Positions 24,748 to 34,719 of a DNA stretch of 61,960 nucleotides are shown in pieces (the first letter of the stretch is position 1; every line of letters begins with the position of its first letter). The translations under genes and the position numbers were made by a program. Below the pieces are notes generated by a model, which was given only the letters and a program-made list of their open reading frames with translations, ran no database searches and was not told the origin of the DNA. This DNA comes from Prevotella sp. Lineage in GTDB: Bacteria > Bacteroidota > Bacteroidia > Bacteroidales > Bacteroidaceae. Location of the stretch: NCBI GenBank assembly GCA_017471465.1, contig JAFUTI010000033.1:1-61960 (forward strand). Reading direction: 5' to 3'.

Positions 24748-27675
24748 ATGAGAAGAATAGTCCTGCTTCTGCTCATCCTGACAGCCGCACTCTGCGTGTC
24801 GGCCACACCCGACATTGTCAAAGGAAAGAGATACCACATCGTCTGCACGCAGTTCGCGAGCGGCTGCGTGGCCGACGGCGCATCTGTCAACCAGCAGACG
24901 CCGCTCTACCATCTGCCCACGGCGACGACAAACGACGAGACCTACTGGCTGTTTACGGAAGTAGAAGAAGGGCTGTTCGCTATCAAGAACGCCAAGACAG
25001 GAAAATACATCACCTACGACGGCGTCCGCCAGGATCAGCCCCAGCTGCTCCGCTACGTCAGCATGACTGCCGAGCAGAACGGGCACTACTCGCTGTGGAC
25101 ACTGGAGCAGCAGTCGGAGGGTGTCTATGCCATCCGCAACGCACAGCAGACGGACCACATTTGGGATGTCCGCGTCGACAGCTACTGCGTAGGCACCTAC
25201 TCCAACACTGGCCTGGGCAACAACAACCAGCGGTTCAGCCTCTACGACGAGCTGGGCAACAGGGTCGTTGAGCGCGTCGTACCGCCCGCCACGGAAGACG
25301 GCTTCGACGTGTCGTCGTGGCTGGAGGCAACCACGGAATCGCCTGACGGGTGGACCTTCCAGACCGACGCATGGACTGACCCCGGCTTCGGCAACTACGT
25401 CAACGGCAGCGCCACGGTAGTGTCACCCTTCCTGGAACGGTGGAACGACACCAACAACGGACCATTGCCCAACAACGCCATCAGTCAGACGCTGAAGCAC
25501 CTGGCCGAAGGAAAGTATGTGCTGGCAGCCGACATCATCGCCGTCAGACAGGCATCGTCAGGCTGGTGGGGAGGCCAGCAAGAGGAAGTAGGCAACGGCG
25601 TCTACCTCTACGTCGGCAGTCAGCGCACCGAGGCCGGCACCCACAACGAGCGGCCTGAGCACTACACCGTCGGTTTCACCGTCGGCAGCAACGGCACGGC
25701 AACGTTGGGCGTACGTATCGAGAACACCAATGCCAACTGGGTGGCAACCGACAACTTCAGGCTCTACTTCCAGGGAACGGCCGAGGAGCTCATTGCCGGC
25801 GAACTGGCCAAGGTCAGAGCCGAACTGGCCGACTACTACAGCGATGCCGAGGCAGAAGCCCTCATTGCTACCAGCGGCAACGACTTCGACGCCCTGGAGA
25901 ACCTGCGCAAGAGCGTGGCGCAACTGCCCAAGGCCGATCCGCTGGCCAAGGGAGTGAAGAACCTCTGCATCGGCGGCAACTCCATAGCCTACGTCGAGTC
26001 GACAGGCCTCTATCTGGGCACCGTCGCCGAGCAGGCCTTCGGCAACAACCTGACAGCCACCATCACTTACGAGAAGCGCGAGGGATGGGGCGACCTGACC
26101 ATCAACGGCACTACCATCGCCTCCGGCACTACCTACACGTTCTCGCAGCTGGCAGCGGGCGAGACCTACAAGCTTGCCGTCAGCCAGACCAGCGGCACCG
26201 GCCGTGAGGAGCAGGACATCACGTTCACGGCACTGCCCATCGTAAAACTCTACGGAACATTCAACGACATCTACAGCAACGGCTACATCCAGGTCATAGA
26301 GCCCGGAGCCGACGCTGCCGCCGACCTGCTGAACATGAAAGCCAAGTGGCGCGGCGGCATCACCAACAGCAACGGCAAACACAAGCGCAACTACCATGTG
26401 AAGCTGCTCGACGAGAACGGCGAGAAACTGGAGAAGAAGTTCTTCGGCCTTAGGAATGACAACTCGTGGATTCTGGAGTCGTGCCAGGTAGACATGAGCC
26501 GCATACGCAACCGCGTGCTCACCGACCTGTGGAACGACTACTCCACCCCACCTTATTATATAGACAAAGAGAAGAAGGCCATGACCGGCACCCGCGGACA
26601 GTTTGTTGAACTGATACTCAACGGCGAATACCGCGGCATCTACTGCATGACCGAGAACATGGACCGCAAGCAGATGAAGCTGAAGAAATACGACGAACAG
26701 ACACAGACGGTACACGGCCAACTGTGGAAGTCGAAGGAATGGACCTACGCCACCATGATGGGCACGAGTCCTGACGGTAGCTACTGGCCCAAATACGACC
26801 TCTCGGCTACCGATGGCTACAGCGAGATGTGGGACCAGTACAACGTGAAGTACCCTGCCCTCGAAGACGTCAGTCCTACCGACTGGTCGACGCTCTATGA
26901 CGCTGTCGACTTCGTCTGCCACGCTACCGATGCCAAGTTCAAGAGTCAGGTGAAGGAGCACTTCGACCTGCCGCTGGTCATCGACTACTACATCCTCATG
27001 GAGACCATCCTGGCTACCGACAACCACGGCAAGAACATGTTCTTCGCCGTCTACGACAAGCAGGAGGACAAGAGGGTAACCTTCGGCGTGTGGGACATGG
27101 ACGCCACCAGCGGACAGCGCTGGAGCGACGCCTACTACCACTGGGAGGGCATGCAGCCCGAGCAGGACTACGCACAATATATCAGCATCAACGAGCACGG
27201 TGACTACAACCTCTTCAAAAGGCTGCGCGACACCGATGCCGACGACTTCAACATGCAGGTAAGACTGCGTTACCGCGACCTGCGCAACGGCCATCTGGCT
27301 ACGGACCGTATCCTTGAGCGGTTCCGTACCTATCTGAACCGCTTTAAGCTCTGCGGTGCTGCCCAGCGCGAATACGACAGGTGGAACGGCGACACCGACA
27401 TCGACAGGAAGACCCTCAACTTCGATACCGAGATGGAATACCTGACCACCTGGTTCACCAAGCGTATGAACTATCTCGACAAAACACGCTTCAAGATTGC
27501 CGAACTGCCCGTCTCAGGCATCAGTACACTCCAGACGACAGGACACACGGCAGGCAGTGGCGTGTTCACCGTCGACGGCCGACGCATCAGCGGCGACACC
27601 ACACCTCAGGGGCTACGCCGGCTGCCGGCAGGCATCTACATCGTCGACGGGCGCAAAATCGTCATCGGACATTAA
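24748..27675 (+). CDS. Secreted CotH kinase-like protein with C-terminal sorting-type tail
   Basis: A 975-residue exported protein (signal peptide MRRIVLLLLILTAALCVSA). Residues about 20-185 look like a beta-trefoil/ricin-type region (three internal repeats with YWLF, YSLW and FSLY). The region to 350 is beta-rich. From about 505 it is CotH-like: KWRGGITNSNGKHKRNYHVKL, FFGLRNDNSWILES, ELILNGEYRGIYCMTENMDR and the catalytic-type FGVWDMDATSG. It ends with VFTVDGRRI...GIYIVDGRKIVIG, the tail shared by three secreted proteins here. CotH kinases phosphorylate secreted proteins in spore formers; substrate here is unknown. GH105 follows, 24 bases on. Confidence 0.8.
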   Translation: MRRIVLLLLILTAALCVSATPDIVKGKRYHIVCTQFASGCVADGASVNQQTPLYHLPTATTNDETYWLFTEVEEGLFAIKNAKTGKYITYDGVRQDQPQLLRYVSMTAEQNGHYSLWTLEQQSEGVYAIRNAQQTDHIWDVRVDSYCVGTYSNTGLGNNNQRFSLYDELGNRVVERVVPPATEDGFDVSSWLEATTESPDGWTFQTDAWTDPGFGNYVNGSATVVSPFLERWNDTNNGPLPNNAISQTLKHLAEGKYVLAADIIAVRQASSGWWGGQQEEVGNGVYLYVGSQRTEAGTHNERPEHYTVGFTVGSNGTATLGVRIENTNANWVATDNFRLYFQGTAEELIAGELAKVRAELADYYSDAEAEALIATSGNDFDALENLRKSVAQLPKADPLAKGVKNLCIGGNSIAYVESTGLYLGTVAEQAFGNNLTATITYEKREGWGDLTINGTTIASGTTYTFSQLAAGETYKLAVSQTSGTGREEQDITFTALPIVKLYGTFNDIYSNGYIQVIEPGADAAADLLNMKAKWRGGITNSNGKHKRNYHVKLLDENGEKLEKKFFGLRNDNSWILESCQVDMSRIRNRVLTDLWNDYSTPPYYIDKEKKAMTGTRGQFVELILNGEYRGIYCMTENMDRKQMKLKKYDEQTQTVHGQLWKSKEWTYATMMGTSPDGSYWPKYDLSATDGYSEMWDQYNVKYPALEDVSPTDWSTLYDAVDFVCHATDAKFKSQVKEHFDLPLVIDYYILMETILATDNHGKNMFFAVYDKQEDKRVTFGVWDMDATSGQRWSDAYYHWEGMQPEQDYAQYISINEHGDYNLFKRLRDTDADDFNMQVRLRYRDLRNGHLATDRILERFRTYLNRFKLCGAAQREYDRWNGDTDIDRKTLNFDTEMEYLTTWFTKRMNYLDKTRFKIAELPVSGISTLQTTGHTAGSGVFTVDGRRISGDTTPQGLRRLPAGIYIVDGRKIVIGH

Positions 27676-27699
27676 TACTAATCTACTAATACAGACAAC

Positions 27700-28863
27700 A
27701 TGAAACGACTGGTAACCCTCATGACCTTGGCCGCCTCGACGCTGACGATGGCAGCACAGACGACGGCTGACGACGTGCTCAGCATTACCCGCAAGGCCAA
27801 CAACTACTTTATGGCGAAATATGCCGACCCCACCATCCCCACGAATGTGAAGAAAGTGCGTCCGTCAAGCTTGTGGACACGTGCCGTCTACTACGAAGGA
27901 CTGATGGCACTCTACGAGATAGACCAGGATCCGCGATACATCGACTACACCGACCGTTGGGCCGACTTCCACCAGTGGACGCCACGCAACGGTATCAAGT
28001 CGTGCGACGCCGACGACCAGTGCTGCGCCCAGACCTATCTCATACGCTACGCCCAGACAAAGGACGAGAAGATGATTAATAAGGTACGCGCAAACCTGGA
28101 CTACCAGATGCAGACACCCAACGACAAGAAGAACGCCACAGCCAAGACCGGCGGCAGCCAGCCCTCGCTCTACGGCTGGTGGACATGGATTGACGCCATC
28201 CAGATGGCAATGCCCGTCTATATGCAGATGTACCGCCTGACAGGTGAGACTAAATACCGCGACCACGGCATGGCCATGTACCGCTGGAGCCGCAATGAGT
28301 GCGGCGGCGGATTGTTCAACGTGAAGGACGGTCTGTGGTGGCGCGATGCCGACTACGTGCCCCCCTACAAGGAGCCCGACGGCAAGGACTGCTATTGGAG
28401 CCGAGGCAACGGCTGGGTATATGCCGCCCTGGTGCGCTGCATGAACGAGCTGCCACGCAAGTCGAAGGAGTACAAGGAACTGAAGAAGGACTTCCTGATG
28501 ATGTCGGAAGGTCTGTTGAAGTGCCAGCGCGAGGATGGCTTCTGGAATCCGTCGCTGGTATCTACCAACTACGCCATGCCCGAAACGTCAGGCACCGCCC
28601 TGTTCCTCTACGGCATGGCCTGGGGTATCCAGCAGGGCTATCTGAAAGCTCAGGTCTACCGTCCGGTCTGCGACCGCGCCTGGTCTGCGATGGTGAAAGC
28701 CGCCGTCCACCGCGACGGATTCCTCGGCTGGATGCAGGGCACGGGCAAAGACCCTTCTGCCGGCCAGCCGCTGTCGTACGACAAAGTTCCCGACTTCGAG
28801 GACTACGGCACGGGCTGTTTCCTCCTAGGCGCCGTCGAGTACTTTAAACTTTTGAAGAAATAA
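27700..28863 (+). CDS. GH105/GH88 unsaturated (rhamno)galacturonyl hydrolase
   Basis: A 387-residue secreted glycoside hydrolase (signal peptide ending MAAQ) with an (alpha/alpha)6 barrel: WTRAVYYEGLMALYEI, SCDADDQCCAQTYL, YGWWTWIDAIQMAMPVYMQM, CYWSRGNGWVYAALVRCM and SGTALFLYGMAWGI. These match YteR-like enzymes that remove unsaturated uronic residues left by pectin or glycosaminoglycan lyases. No lyase or SusCD pair is adjacent. It follows the CotH-like gene closely and precedes DUF1573 by 23 bases. Confidence 0.9.
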   Translation: MKRLVTLMTLAASTLTMAAQTTADDVLSITRKANNYFMAKYADPTIPTNVKKVRPSSLWTRAVYYEGLMALYEIDQDPRYIDYTDRWADFHQWTPRNGIKSCDADDQCCAQTYLIRYAQTKDEKMINKVRANLDYQMQTPNDKKNATAKTGGSQPSLYGWWTWIDAIQMAMPVYMQMYRLTGETKYRDHGMAMYRWSRNECGGGLFNVKDGLWWRDADYVPPYKEPDGKDCYWSRGNGWVYAALVRCMNELPRKSKEYKELKKDFLMMSEGLLKCQREDGFWNPSLVSTNYAMPETSGTALFLYGMAWGIQQGYLKAQVYRPVCDRAWSAMVKAAVHRDGFLGWMQGTGKDPSAGQPLSYDKVPDFEDYGTGCFLLGAVEYFKLLKK

Positions 28864-28886
28864 TACATCAAAGAAATAAAAAAGCT

Positions 28887-29270
28887 ATGAGAAGAATAGT
28901 ATTTTCAACGTTGCTGTTTGTATGCAGCATCATTGCTGCCTCAGCTCAGGCAGAGATCAAATTCGACAAGCTGACCCACGACTTCGGCAAGTTCTCGGAA
29001 GCATCGCCTGTTGTAACGTGTACCTTCACATTCACAAACACGGGCGACAAGCCGTTAGTCATCAATCAGGCCGTCGCCTCCTGCGGCTGCACCGTTCCGG
29101 AATACACCAAGGATCCCATCCAGCCAGGACAGAAAGGCACTATCAAGGTGACCTATAACGGCACGGGCAAGTTCCCCGGACACTTCAAGAAGTCAATCAC
29201 CATCCGCACCAACGGCAAGGTCGAGATGACCCGTCTCTACATTGAAGGTGAGATGGAAGAGAAGAAATGA
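28887..29270 (+). CDS. DUF1573 secreted Ig-like protein
   Basis: A 127-residue protein with signal peptide MRRIVFSTLLFVCSIIAASAQ and one DUF1573 domain (ASH/Ig-like): FDKLTHDFGKFSEASPVVTCTFTFTNTGDKPLVI, the invariant SCGCTVPEY and PGQKGTIKVTYN. Common in Bacteroidota as short periplasmic or surface proteins of unknown role. Last gene of the run that starts at glyA. Confidence 0.92.
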   Translation: MRRIVFSTLLFVCSIIAASAQAEIKFDKLTHDFGKFSEASPVVTCTFTFTNTGDKPLVINQAVASCGCTVPEYTKDPIQPGQKGTIKVTYNGTGKFPGHFKKSITIRTNGKVEMTRLYIEGEMEEKK

Positions 29271-29299
29271 AAAAAGAGTGGCAATCGCCACTCTTTTTT
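29271..29299. terminator. Terminator between DUF1573 and DUF3078 genes
   Basis: AAAAAGAGTGGC (29271-29282), loop AATC, then GCCACTCTTTTTT (29287-29299). Symmetric A and T tracts make it bidirectional for the two converging genes. Confidence 0.88.
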
Positions 29300-29302
29300 A
29301 GT

Positions 29303-30514
29303 TTAGAAGGAATAAGACAGTCCTATCGACGTGTATTCCTTGAACTGCCAATAGCCTAAGTCATCGTCAGGCGCATTGCCATCGTCGAAGCGGGGATAGA
29401 GGAAGATGTTTGCCGTGATATACTTCGACACCTTCAACTGGAACGTGTTTTCCCACTCTATCTCAGCCCGCTTATAGGACGTGAAGGCCCAGAAGCGGCT
29501 CTTCCACTGCACCGTCTCCGACAGTTTCCACGTGAGGTCGGCCGTCAACTGCGAACCGGGGTCGACCAGCGAGCGTTTACCATCATCAATGCCATGACGC
29601 GAGGGGAACCACGAGTAATCGGTAGGCGTAGCAGAGTTCTGCTTGGGGAAAGCCGTGCGATCGACATAACGGTAGTTGACGGCTATAGGCGACAAGTTGA
29701 CAGTACCCGTCAGTTTCTTGTCAAAGGCCTCAACCTTATAGTCCATACCCAAGCCGACGTTCAGGTTGAAAGGCGAGAAGAAGTCAGAGTAGACACGGTG
29801 GTCGTTAGACTTCAGACCGCGTGCGAACTGGGTCCACGCCAGCAGCTGCAATGTGTAATACCACCGTTTGGAGGCCTGCAAGCCCACTTTCGACGTCAGA
29901 CGCAGCAGGTCTTCGTTCGACTTCCATTTGTGCAGCGAGTCGGACTTTGCCGTCAGGAAGCCCAGCTTGGCCTCCAGCTTGTTATCCCACTTCCACTTAC
30001 CCTTGTTGTCGTAGTTGGCCTCAAGCGTCAGACTGCCCAGCAGCGAATAAGTAGACTCGCCGCCCTTATACCAGTTGTCTGATATGTAGTTCTGCATGAA
30101 CTGCAGGAAGCCGTCGCCCTTTCGCGTCCAGAACTTCGGTTTCGTCACCACCACCTCAGCGGCGGGCAATACCTCGGGCTCCTCTGGCATGGGTGCCACA
30201 TGTTCGACCAGCGCCACAGTCTGTGCGATAGGCTCATCGATGTCCTCACGCAAGGAGCCCGTCTGTTCCAACTGTGTCTCAGTAGCCTCAACCAGGTCGG
30301 GACGGTTCAGGTAGACATTCATCAGGGCCTGGTCTACAGCATCCTCAACATCATTGTTTTGGCAGTCGATTGACAACATTCCTGCCGACACGTTATGGTA
30401 AAACGTCAACGGTGTAAACAGCCGATAAAGACTGGCGTTCACCGTATCGTTTGGCTGAGCGGCGCTGGCGCTGAGCGCACAGACTGCCGCGATGGATAAT
30501 ACTTGTTTGCGCAT
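29303..30514 (-). CDS. DUF3078 outer-membrane beta-barrel protein
   Basis: A 403-residue exported protein (MRKQVLSIAAVCALSASAAQ). Residues about 20-120 are a helical, acidic periplasmic part; the rest is barrel-like with alternating strands, including NYISDNWYKGGESTYSLLGSLTLEANYDNKGKWKWDNKLEAKLGF, the hallmark of DUF3078, and it ends ...EYTSIGLSYSF with the C-terminal aromatic residue of outer-membrane proteins. Function unknown. It is divergent from yidC with overlapping promoters. Confidence 0.85.
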   Translation of the reverse strand: MRKQVLSIAAVCALSASAAQPNDTVNASLYRLFTPLTFYHNVSAGMLSIDCQNNDVEDAVDQALMNVYLNRPDLVEATETQLEQTGSLREDIDEPIAQTVALVEHVAPMPEEPEVLPAAEVVVTKPKFWTRKGDGFLQFMQNYISDNWYKGGESTYSLLGSLTLEANYDNKGKWKWDNKLEAKLGFLTAKSDSLHKWKSNEDLLRLTSKVGLQASKRWYYTLQLLAWTQFARGLKSNDHRVYSDFFSPFNLNVGLGMDYKVEAFDKKLTGTVNLSPIAVNYRYVDRTAFPKQNSATPTDYSWFPSRHGIDDGKRSLVDPGSQLTADLTWKLSETVQWKSRFWAFTSYKRAEIEWENTFQLKVSKYITANIFLYPRFDDGNAPDDDLGYWQFKEYTSIGLSYSF

Positions 30515-30524
30515 AATTTACGTG

Positions 30525-30555
30525 CAAAGTTAAGAATTTTAGCCACAGTTTGCAA
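30525..30555 (-). promoter_or_regulatory. Promoter of DUF3078 gene
   Basis: Minus-strand TTG (plus 30553-30555), 20 bases, TAACTTTG (plus 30525-30532), 10 bases before the start at 30514. Confidence 0.65.
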
Positions 30556-30582
30556 ATATTCGACAGATTTTTTGTAATTTTG
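30550..30582 (+). promoter_or_regulatory. Promoter of yidC operon
   Basis: TTG (30550-30552), 22 bases, TAATTTTG (30575-30582). The -33 elements of this and the DUF3078 promoter are the two halves of one TTTGCAAA palindrome (30549-30556), so the promoters physically overlap. Confidence 0.6.
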
Positions 30583-30623
30583 CACCTTGATTTATTCGCG
30601 AACATAAAAAAACACAGAAAATA

Positions 30624-32513
30624 ATGAACAGAGACACATTGATTGGCTTCCTGCTCATCGGTCTGGTGCTCATCGGCTTCAGCTGGTACAACCAGCCTTC
30701 TCAAGAAGAGATGGAAGCCTACCAGCGACAGCAGGACAGCATTGCTGCCATGCAGGACAAACAAGTAAAGAAGGCCCTGGTCGATGCAGAGAAAGAGAAG
30801 GCTGACTCTGAAGCTGCTGCCAAGAAAGATACGACGGCATTGTTCTACGCCGCCCTCAACGGACAGAGCCAGGACGTAGTGCTGAAGAACGGCAAGGTAG
30901 AACTGACCTTCTCGACCAAGGGCGGCACCATCTCGAAAGCCGTCATCAAGGGCTTTAAGAACGCCGACAACTCGAAGGACGAAGTGACCCTCTTCGACCA
31001 GAAGACCCAGCAGCTGAACTTCATGCTGGCCGGCAAGCAGGACAACATTATCACCCAGGACCTGTACTTCACACCGTCGAACCAAAGCGACACTACGGTG
31101 ACCATGACGGCCCAGTCTGCTGGTGGCGGCAGCATTGTACTGAACTACACCCTCGGCCAGGACTACCTGTTGCACTTCTCACTGCAAGCAAAGGGGCTGA
31201 GTGGCATCTTCGCCCCCAACTATAAGGAGATGGACATTGAATGGAGCGACATGGCCCGCCAGCAGGAGCGCGGCTTCATGTTTGAGAACCGCTACTCCAC
31301 CCTCACATACAAAGAGAAGAACGGCGGTACCGACTACCTCAGCGAGACCAGCGAGAAGGTGAACGAGAAAATAGATGAGACACTCGACTGGGTGGCCTTC
31401 AAGAACCAGTTCTTCTCAGCTGCCCTCATCTCGAAGGACGACTTCCAAGGCGGTTCGCTCATGACCAGCATCCCGCAGGAGAAAGGCACGGGCTACCTGA
31501 AGCAGTTTGCTGCCAAGATGAAGACGCAGTTCGACCCCACAGGCCGTCAGCCCTCAGAGTTTGAGATGTACATCGGCCCCAACGACTTCCGACTGATCAA
31601 GGACGTCGAGGAGGAGAGCACTTTCGGCAAGGATCTCGACCTGGAGCAGCTGGTCTACTTAGGCTGGCCGCTGTTCCGCATCATCAACCGCTGGTTCACC
31701 ATCTACGTCTTCGACTGGCTCACGTCGTGGGGATTCTCCATGGGCGTGGTGCTCATCCTTATCACCTTATTATTAAAAGCCATCACCTTCCCTATGGTGA
31801 AGAAGAGCTACATGTCGTCAGCCAAGATGCGCGTGCTGAAGCCGAAACTCGATGAGGCCACCAAGCAGTACGACAAGCCCGAAGACCAGATGCAGAAGCA
31901 GCAGGCCATGATGCAGCTCTACTCGCAGTACGGCGTCAGCCCGTTGAGCGGCTGTCTGCCCATGCTGATACAGATGCCAATCTGGATTGCCATGTTCAAC
32001 TTCGTGCCTAACGCCATCCAACTGCGCCGCGAGTCATTCCTGTGGATTGACGATTTGTCCACCTACGACCCCATCGTGGAATGGGGCACCCACATCTGGG
32101 GTATCGGTGACCACTTGTCGCTCACTTGTATCCTGTTCTGCGTCAGCAACGTGCTCTACAGCTATATGACTATGCGCCAGCAGAAGGACCAGATGGTAGG
32201 CGCCCAGGCCGAGCAGATGAAGATGATGCAGTGGATGATGTACTTGATGCCGCTGATGTTCTTCTTTATGTTCAACGACTACAGCTCTGGCTTGAACTTC
32301 TACTACTTCATCTCGCTGTTCTTCTCGGCTGCCATCATGTGGACCCTGCGCAAGACGACGAACGACGAGAAGCTCCTAGCCATCCTCGAAGCCCGCTACA
32401 AGGAGAACAAGGCAAACCCCAAGAAGCAGAGCGGCCTCGCCGCGCGCTTAGAGGCCATGCAGAAGCAGGCCGAGGAACTACAACGTCAACGAATGAATCA
32501 ACAAAAGCGATGA
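30624..32513 (+). CDS. yidC: Membrane protein insertase YidC
   Basis: A 629-residue Oxa1-family insertase that folds and inserts inner-membrane proteins with or without SecYEG. An N-terminal membrane anchor (NRDTLIGFLLIGLVLIGFSWY) leads to the large periplasmic beta-sandwich (to about 350), then five conserved helices with WGFSMGVVLILITLLLKAITFPM, GVSPLSGCLPMLIQMPIWIAMFNF and the YLMPLMFFFMFNDYSSGLNFYY segment, and a basic ribosome-facing tail. First gene of a five-gene run (S9 peptidase overlaps its stop by 4 bases). Confidence 0.96.
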   Translation: MNRDTLIGFLLIGLVLIGFSWYNQPSQEEMEAYQRQQDSIAAMQDKQVKKALVDAEKEKADSEAAAKKDTTALFYAALNGQSQDVVLKNGKVELTFSTKGGTISKAVIKGFKNADNSKDEVTLFDQKTQQLNFMLAGKQDNIITQDLYFTPSNQSDTTVTMTAQSAGGGSIVLNYTLGQDYLLHFSLQAKGLSGIFAPNYKEMDIEWSDMARQQERGFMFENRYSTLTYKEKNGGTDYLSETSEKVNEKIDETLDWVAFKNQFFSAALISKDDFQGGSLMTSIPQEKGTGYLKQFAAKMKTQFDPTGRQPSEFEMYIGPNDFRLIKDVEEESTFGKDLDLEQLVYLGWPLFRIINRWFTIYVFDWLTSWGFSMGVVLILITLLLKAITFPMVKKSYMSSAKMRVLKPKLDEATKQYDKPEDQMQKQQAMMQLYSQYGVSPLSGCLPMLIQMPIWIAMFNFVPNAIQLRRESFLWIDDLSTYDPIVEWGTHIWGIGDHLSLTCILFCVSNVLYSYMTMRQQKDQMVGAQAEQMKMMQWMMYLMPLMFFFMFNDYSSGLNFYYFISLFFSAAIMWTLRKTTNDEKLLAILEARYKENKANPKKQSGLAARLEAMQKQAEELQRQRMNQQKR

Positions 32514-34684
32514 GAAAGACATTCCTTTTGGGGCTCATAGCAATTCTGGCCCCGTTAACCCTATCAGCGGAAAGCGACGTGAAAATCGGCAAGCAAAACA
32601 TCAGTGTCAAGGACCGGCGCATGACGCCAGAAGCCTTATGGGCCATGGGACGCATCAGTGGCTATTCAGCATCGCCCGACGGTTCCAAGATTGTCTATCA
32701 GGTAGGCTACTACAGTGTGAAACACAACAAAAGTCACCACGTGCTCTACGTGATGAATATCGACGGTAGCGGCAAGACAATGCTCACCAAAAGCGACAAG
32801 AACGAGACCGATGCCACTTGGTTTGACAGCGAGACCATCGCCTTCCTTACAGGCGGTGAAATCTGGACAATGAAGGCCGACGGCTCGGAGCGCAAACAAC
32901 TTTCGAAGACCGAAGGCAACGTAGAGGGTTACAAGTTTTCGCCCGACAGAAAGAGTGTTATCATCCTGAAATCCATACCGTTCCACGAAGTCATTAAAGA
33001 AAATCCAGAAGATCTTCCGAAAGCCACTGGTCGTCTGGTTACCGACTTGATGTATCGCCATTGGGACCACTATGTAGAATCTATACAGCATCCCTTTGTT
33101 GCCAGCATCGCTGAAGACGGCACGATTAGTACGGAGCAGATGACAGACATTCTTGAGGGCGAACCCTACGAGTGCCCGATGGAGCCTTTCGGAGGTATCG
33201 AGCAGCTGGACTGGAGCACCGACTCGAAGCAGATTGCCTATACCTGCCGCAAGAAGACAGGTACGGCCTACTCCATCTCCACCGACTCTGATATTTACCT
33301 CTATGATTTATCATCGCGAACGACGAAAAACCTCTGTAAGCCGGAAGGGTATGTCGAGCCACAGATAGAGCCGACGAAGACCATGAAATACCAGAAGGTG
33401 AACGACAAGACGAACCTCAAGAACAATGTAGGCTACGACCAGAATCCCAAGTTCTCGCCCGACGGTCGTTACGTTGCCTGGCTCTCTATGGAGCGCAACG
33501 GCTATGAGGCCGACCGCCAGCGCTTGTGCCGTTACGACCTACTGACAGGTGAGAAGACGTACTTGACAGAGGCGTTCGACTCCAATGTCGACGACTTTGT
33601 GTGGAGCGACACGAAAGACGCCACGATATACTTCATCGGCGTGTGGCATGCTACAGAGAACCTGTACGCCATCGACAAGAAGGGCGTTGTGAAGCAACTG
33701 ACTGACACATGGCACGACTTCGGCAGTCTGCAACTGGCTAACGACAAAAAGCAGCTTGTCATGGAACGCCACTGTTACACGGCACCCGCCGACCTTTACG
33801 TCGTGACCCCGAACACCAAGAAACCGGAAAAGACCGTTGCCAGCCAGATCACCCAAGAGAATGAACATATCCTCTCGCAGCTGGACAAGCCCACCGTTGA
33901 ACAGCGCTGGGTGAAAACCTCTGACGGTAAGGAGATGCTGACATGGATTATCCTGCCGCCAAACTGCGACAAGACAAAGAAGTACCCCACCCTGCTTTTC
34001 TGCGAAGGTGGCCCTCAGTCGCCAGTGTCACAGTTCTGGAGCTACCGCTGGAACTTCATGATCATGGCATCTCAGGGCTATGTCATCGTTGCTCCCAACC
34101 GCCGCGGTCTGCCGGGCTTCGGACAAGAGTGGCTGGAGGAGATCAGCGGCGACTGGACGGGACAATGCATGAAGGATTATCTGGCAGCCATCGACGATGC
34201 CGTCAACAATCTTCCTTATGTCGATAAGGACAAGTTAGGTGCTGTAGGCGCTTCGTTCGGCGGTTTCTCCGTCTATTACCTCGCTGGTCATCATGAGAAG
34301 CGCTTCAAGTGCTTCATTGCCCACGACGGCGCCTTCAACCTGGAGGCCATGTACACCGAGACCGAGGAGAACTGGTTCTCGAACTGGGAGTACGACGATG
34401 CCTTCTGGAACAAGGATCAGACGTCGAACGCCAAGAAGACCTACGAGAAGTCCCCCCACCGCTTTGTCGACCAATGGGACACCCCTATCCTCTGCATCCA
34501 CGGTGAAAAGGACTACCGCATCAATGCCACACAAGGTATGTCGGCCTTCAACGCCGCCCGCATGCGTGGCATAGAGGCCCAACTGCTCATTTTCCCCGAT
34601 GAGAACCACTGGGTGCTGAAACCCCAGAACGGTATTCTCTGGCAGCGCACCTACTTCAACTGGCTTGACCGTTGGCTGAAATAG
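32510..34684 (+). CDS. S9 family serine peptidase (DPP/acylaminoacyl-peptidase type)
   Basis: A 724-residue secreted peptidase (signal peptide MRKTFLLGLIAILAPLTLSA). Residues about 45-440 form the beta-propeller with TolB-like repeats (ISGYSASPDGSKIVYQV, PKFSPDGRYVAWLS). The C-terminal alpha/beta-hydrolase has the triad Ser582 (GASFGGF), Asp668 (HGEKDYR) and His700 (DENHW). It would release di- or oligopeptides in the periplasm. The ATG overlaps the yidC TGA, so I use 32510 rather than the long upstream frame inside yidC. Two MFSD1-like carriers follow. Confidence 0.93.
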   Translation: MRKTFLLGLIAILAPLTLSAESDVKIGKQNISVKDRRMTPEALWAMGRISGYSASPDGSKIVYQVGYYSVKHNKSHHVLYVMNIDGSGKTMLTKSDKNETDATWFDSETIAFLTGGEIWTMKADGSERKQLSKTEGNVEGYKFSPDRKSVIILKSIPFHEVIKENPEDLPKATGRLVTDLMYRHWDHYVESIQHPFVASIAEDGTISTEQMTDILEGEPYECPMEPFGGIEQLDWSTDSKQIAYTCRKKTGTAYSISTDSDIYLYDLSSRTTKNLCKPEGYVEPQIEPTKTMKYQKVNDKTNLKNNVGYDQNPKFSPDGRYVAWLSMERNGYEADRQRLCRYDLLTGEKTYLTEAFDSNVDDFVWSDTKDATIYFIGVWHATENLYAIDKKGVVKQLTDTWHDFGSLQLANDKKQLVMERHCYTAPADLYVVTPNTKKPEKTVASQITQENEHILSQLDKPTVEQRWVKTSDGKEMLTWIILPPNCDKTKKYPTLLFCEGGPQSPVSQFWSYRWNFMIMASQGYVIVAPNRRGLPGFGQEWLEEISGDWTGQCMKDYLAAIDDAVNNLPYVDKDKLGAVGASFGGFSVYYLAGHHEKRFKCFIAHDGAFNLEAMYTETEENWFSNWEYDDAFWNKDQTSNAKKTYEKSPHRFVDQWDTPILCIHGEKDYRINATQGMSAFNAARMRGIEAQLLIFPDENHWVLKPQNGILWQRTYFNWLDRWLK

Positions 34685-34719
34685 AGAAATATATTTCGAA
34701 TAATCAAAAAAGAAAGATA

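Noticed and set aside
23749-25158. 469-codon minus-strand frame across glyA and the CotH-like start
   Set aside because: Spans two real genes on the other strand; no recognisable protein.
25558-27294. 578-codon minus-strand open frame opposite the CotH-like gene
   Set aside because: Same shadow effect; Val/Leu-rich, no family, and the plus frame is conserved.
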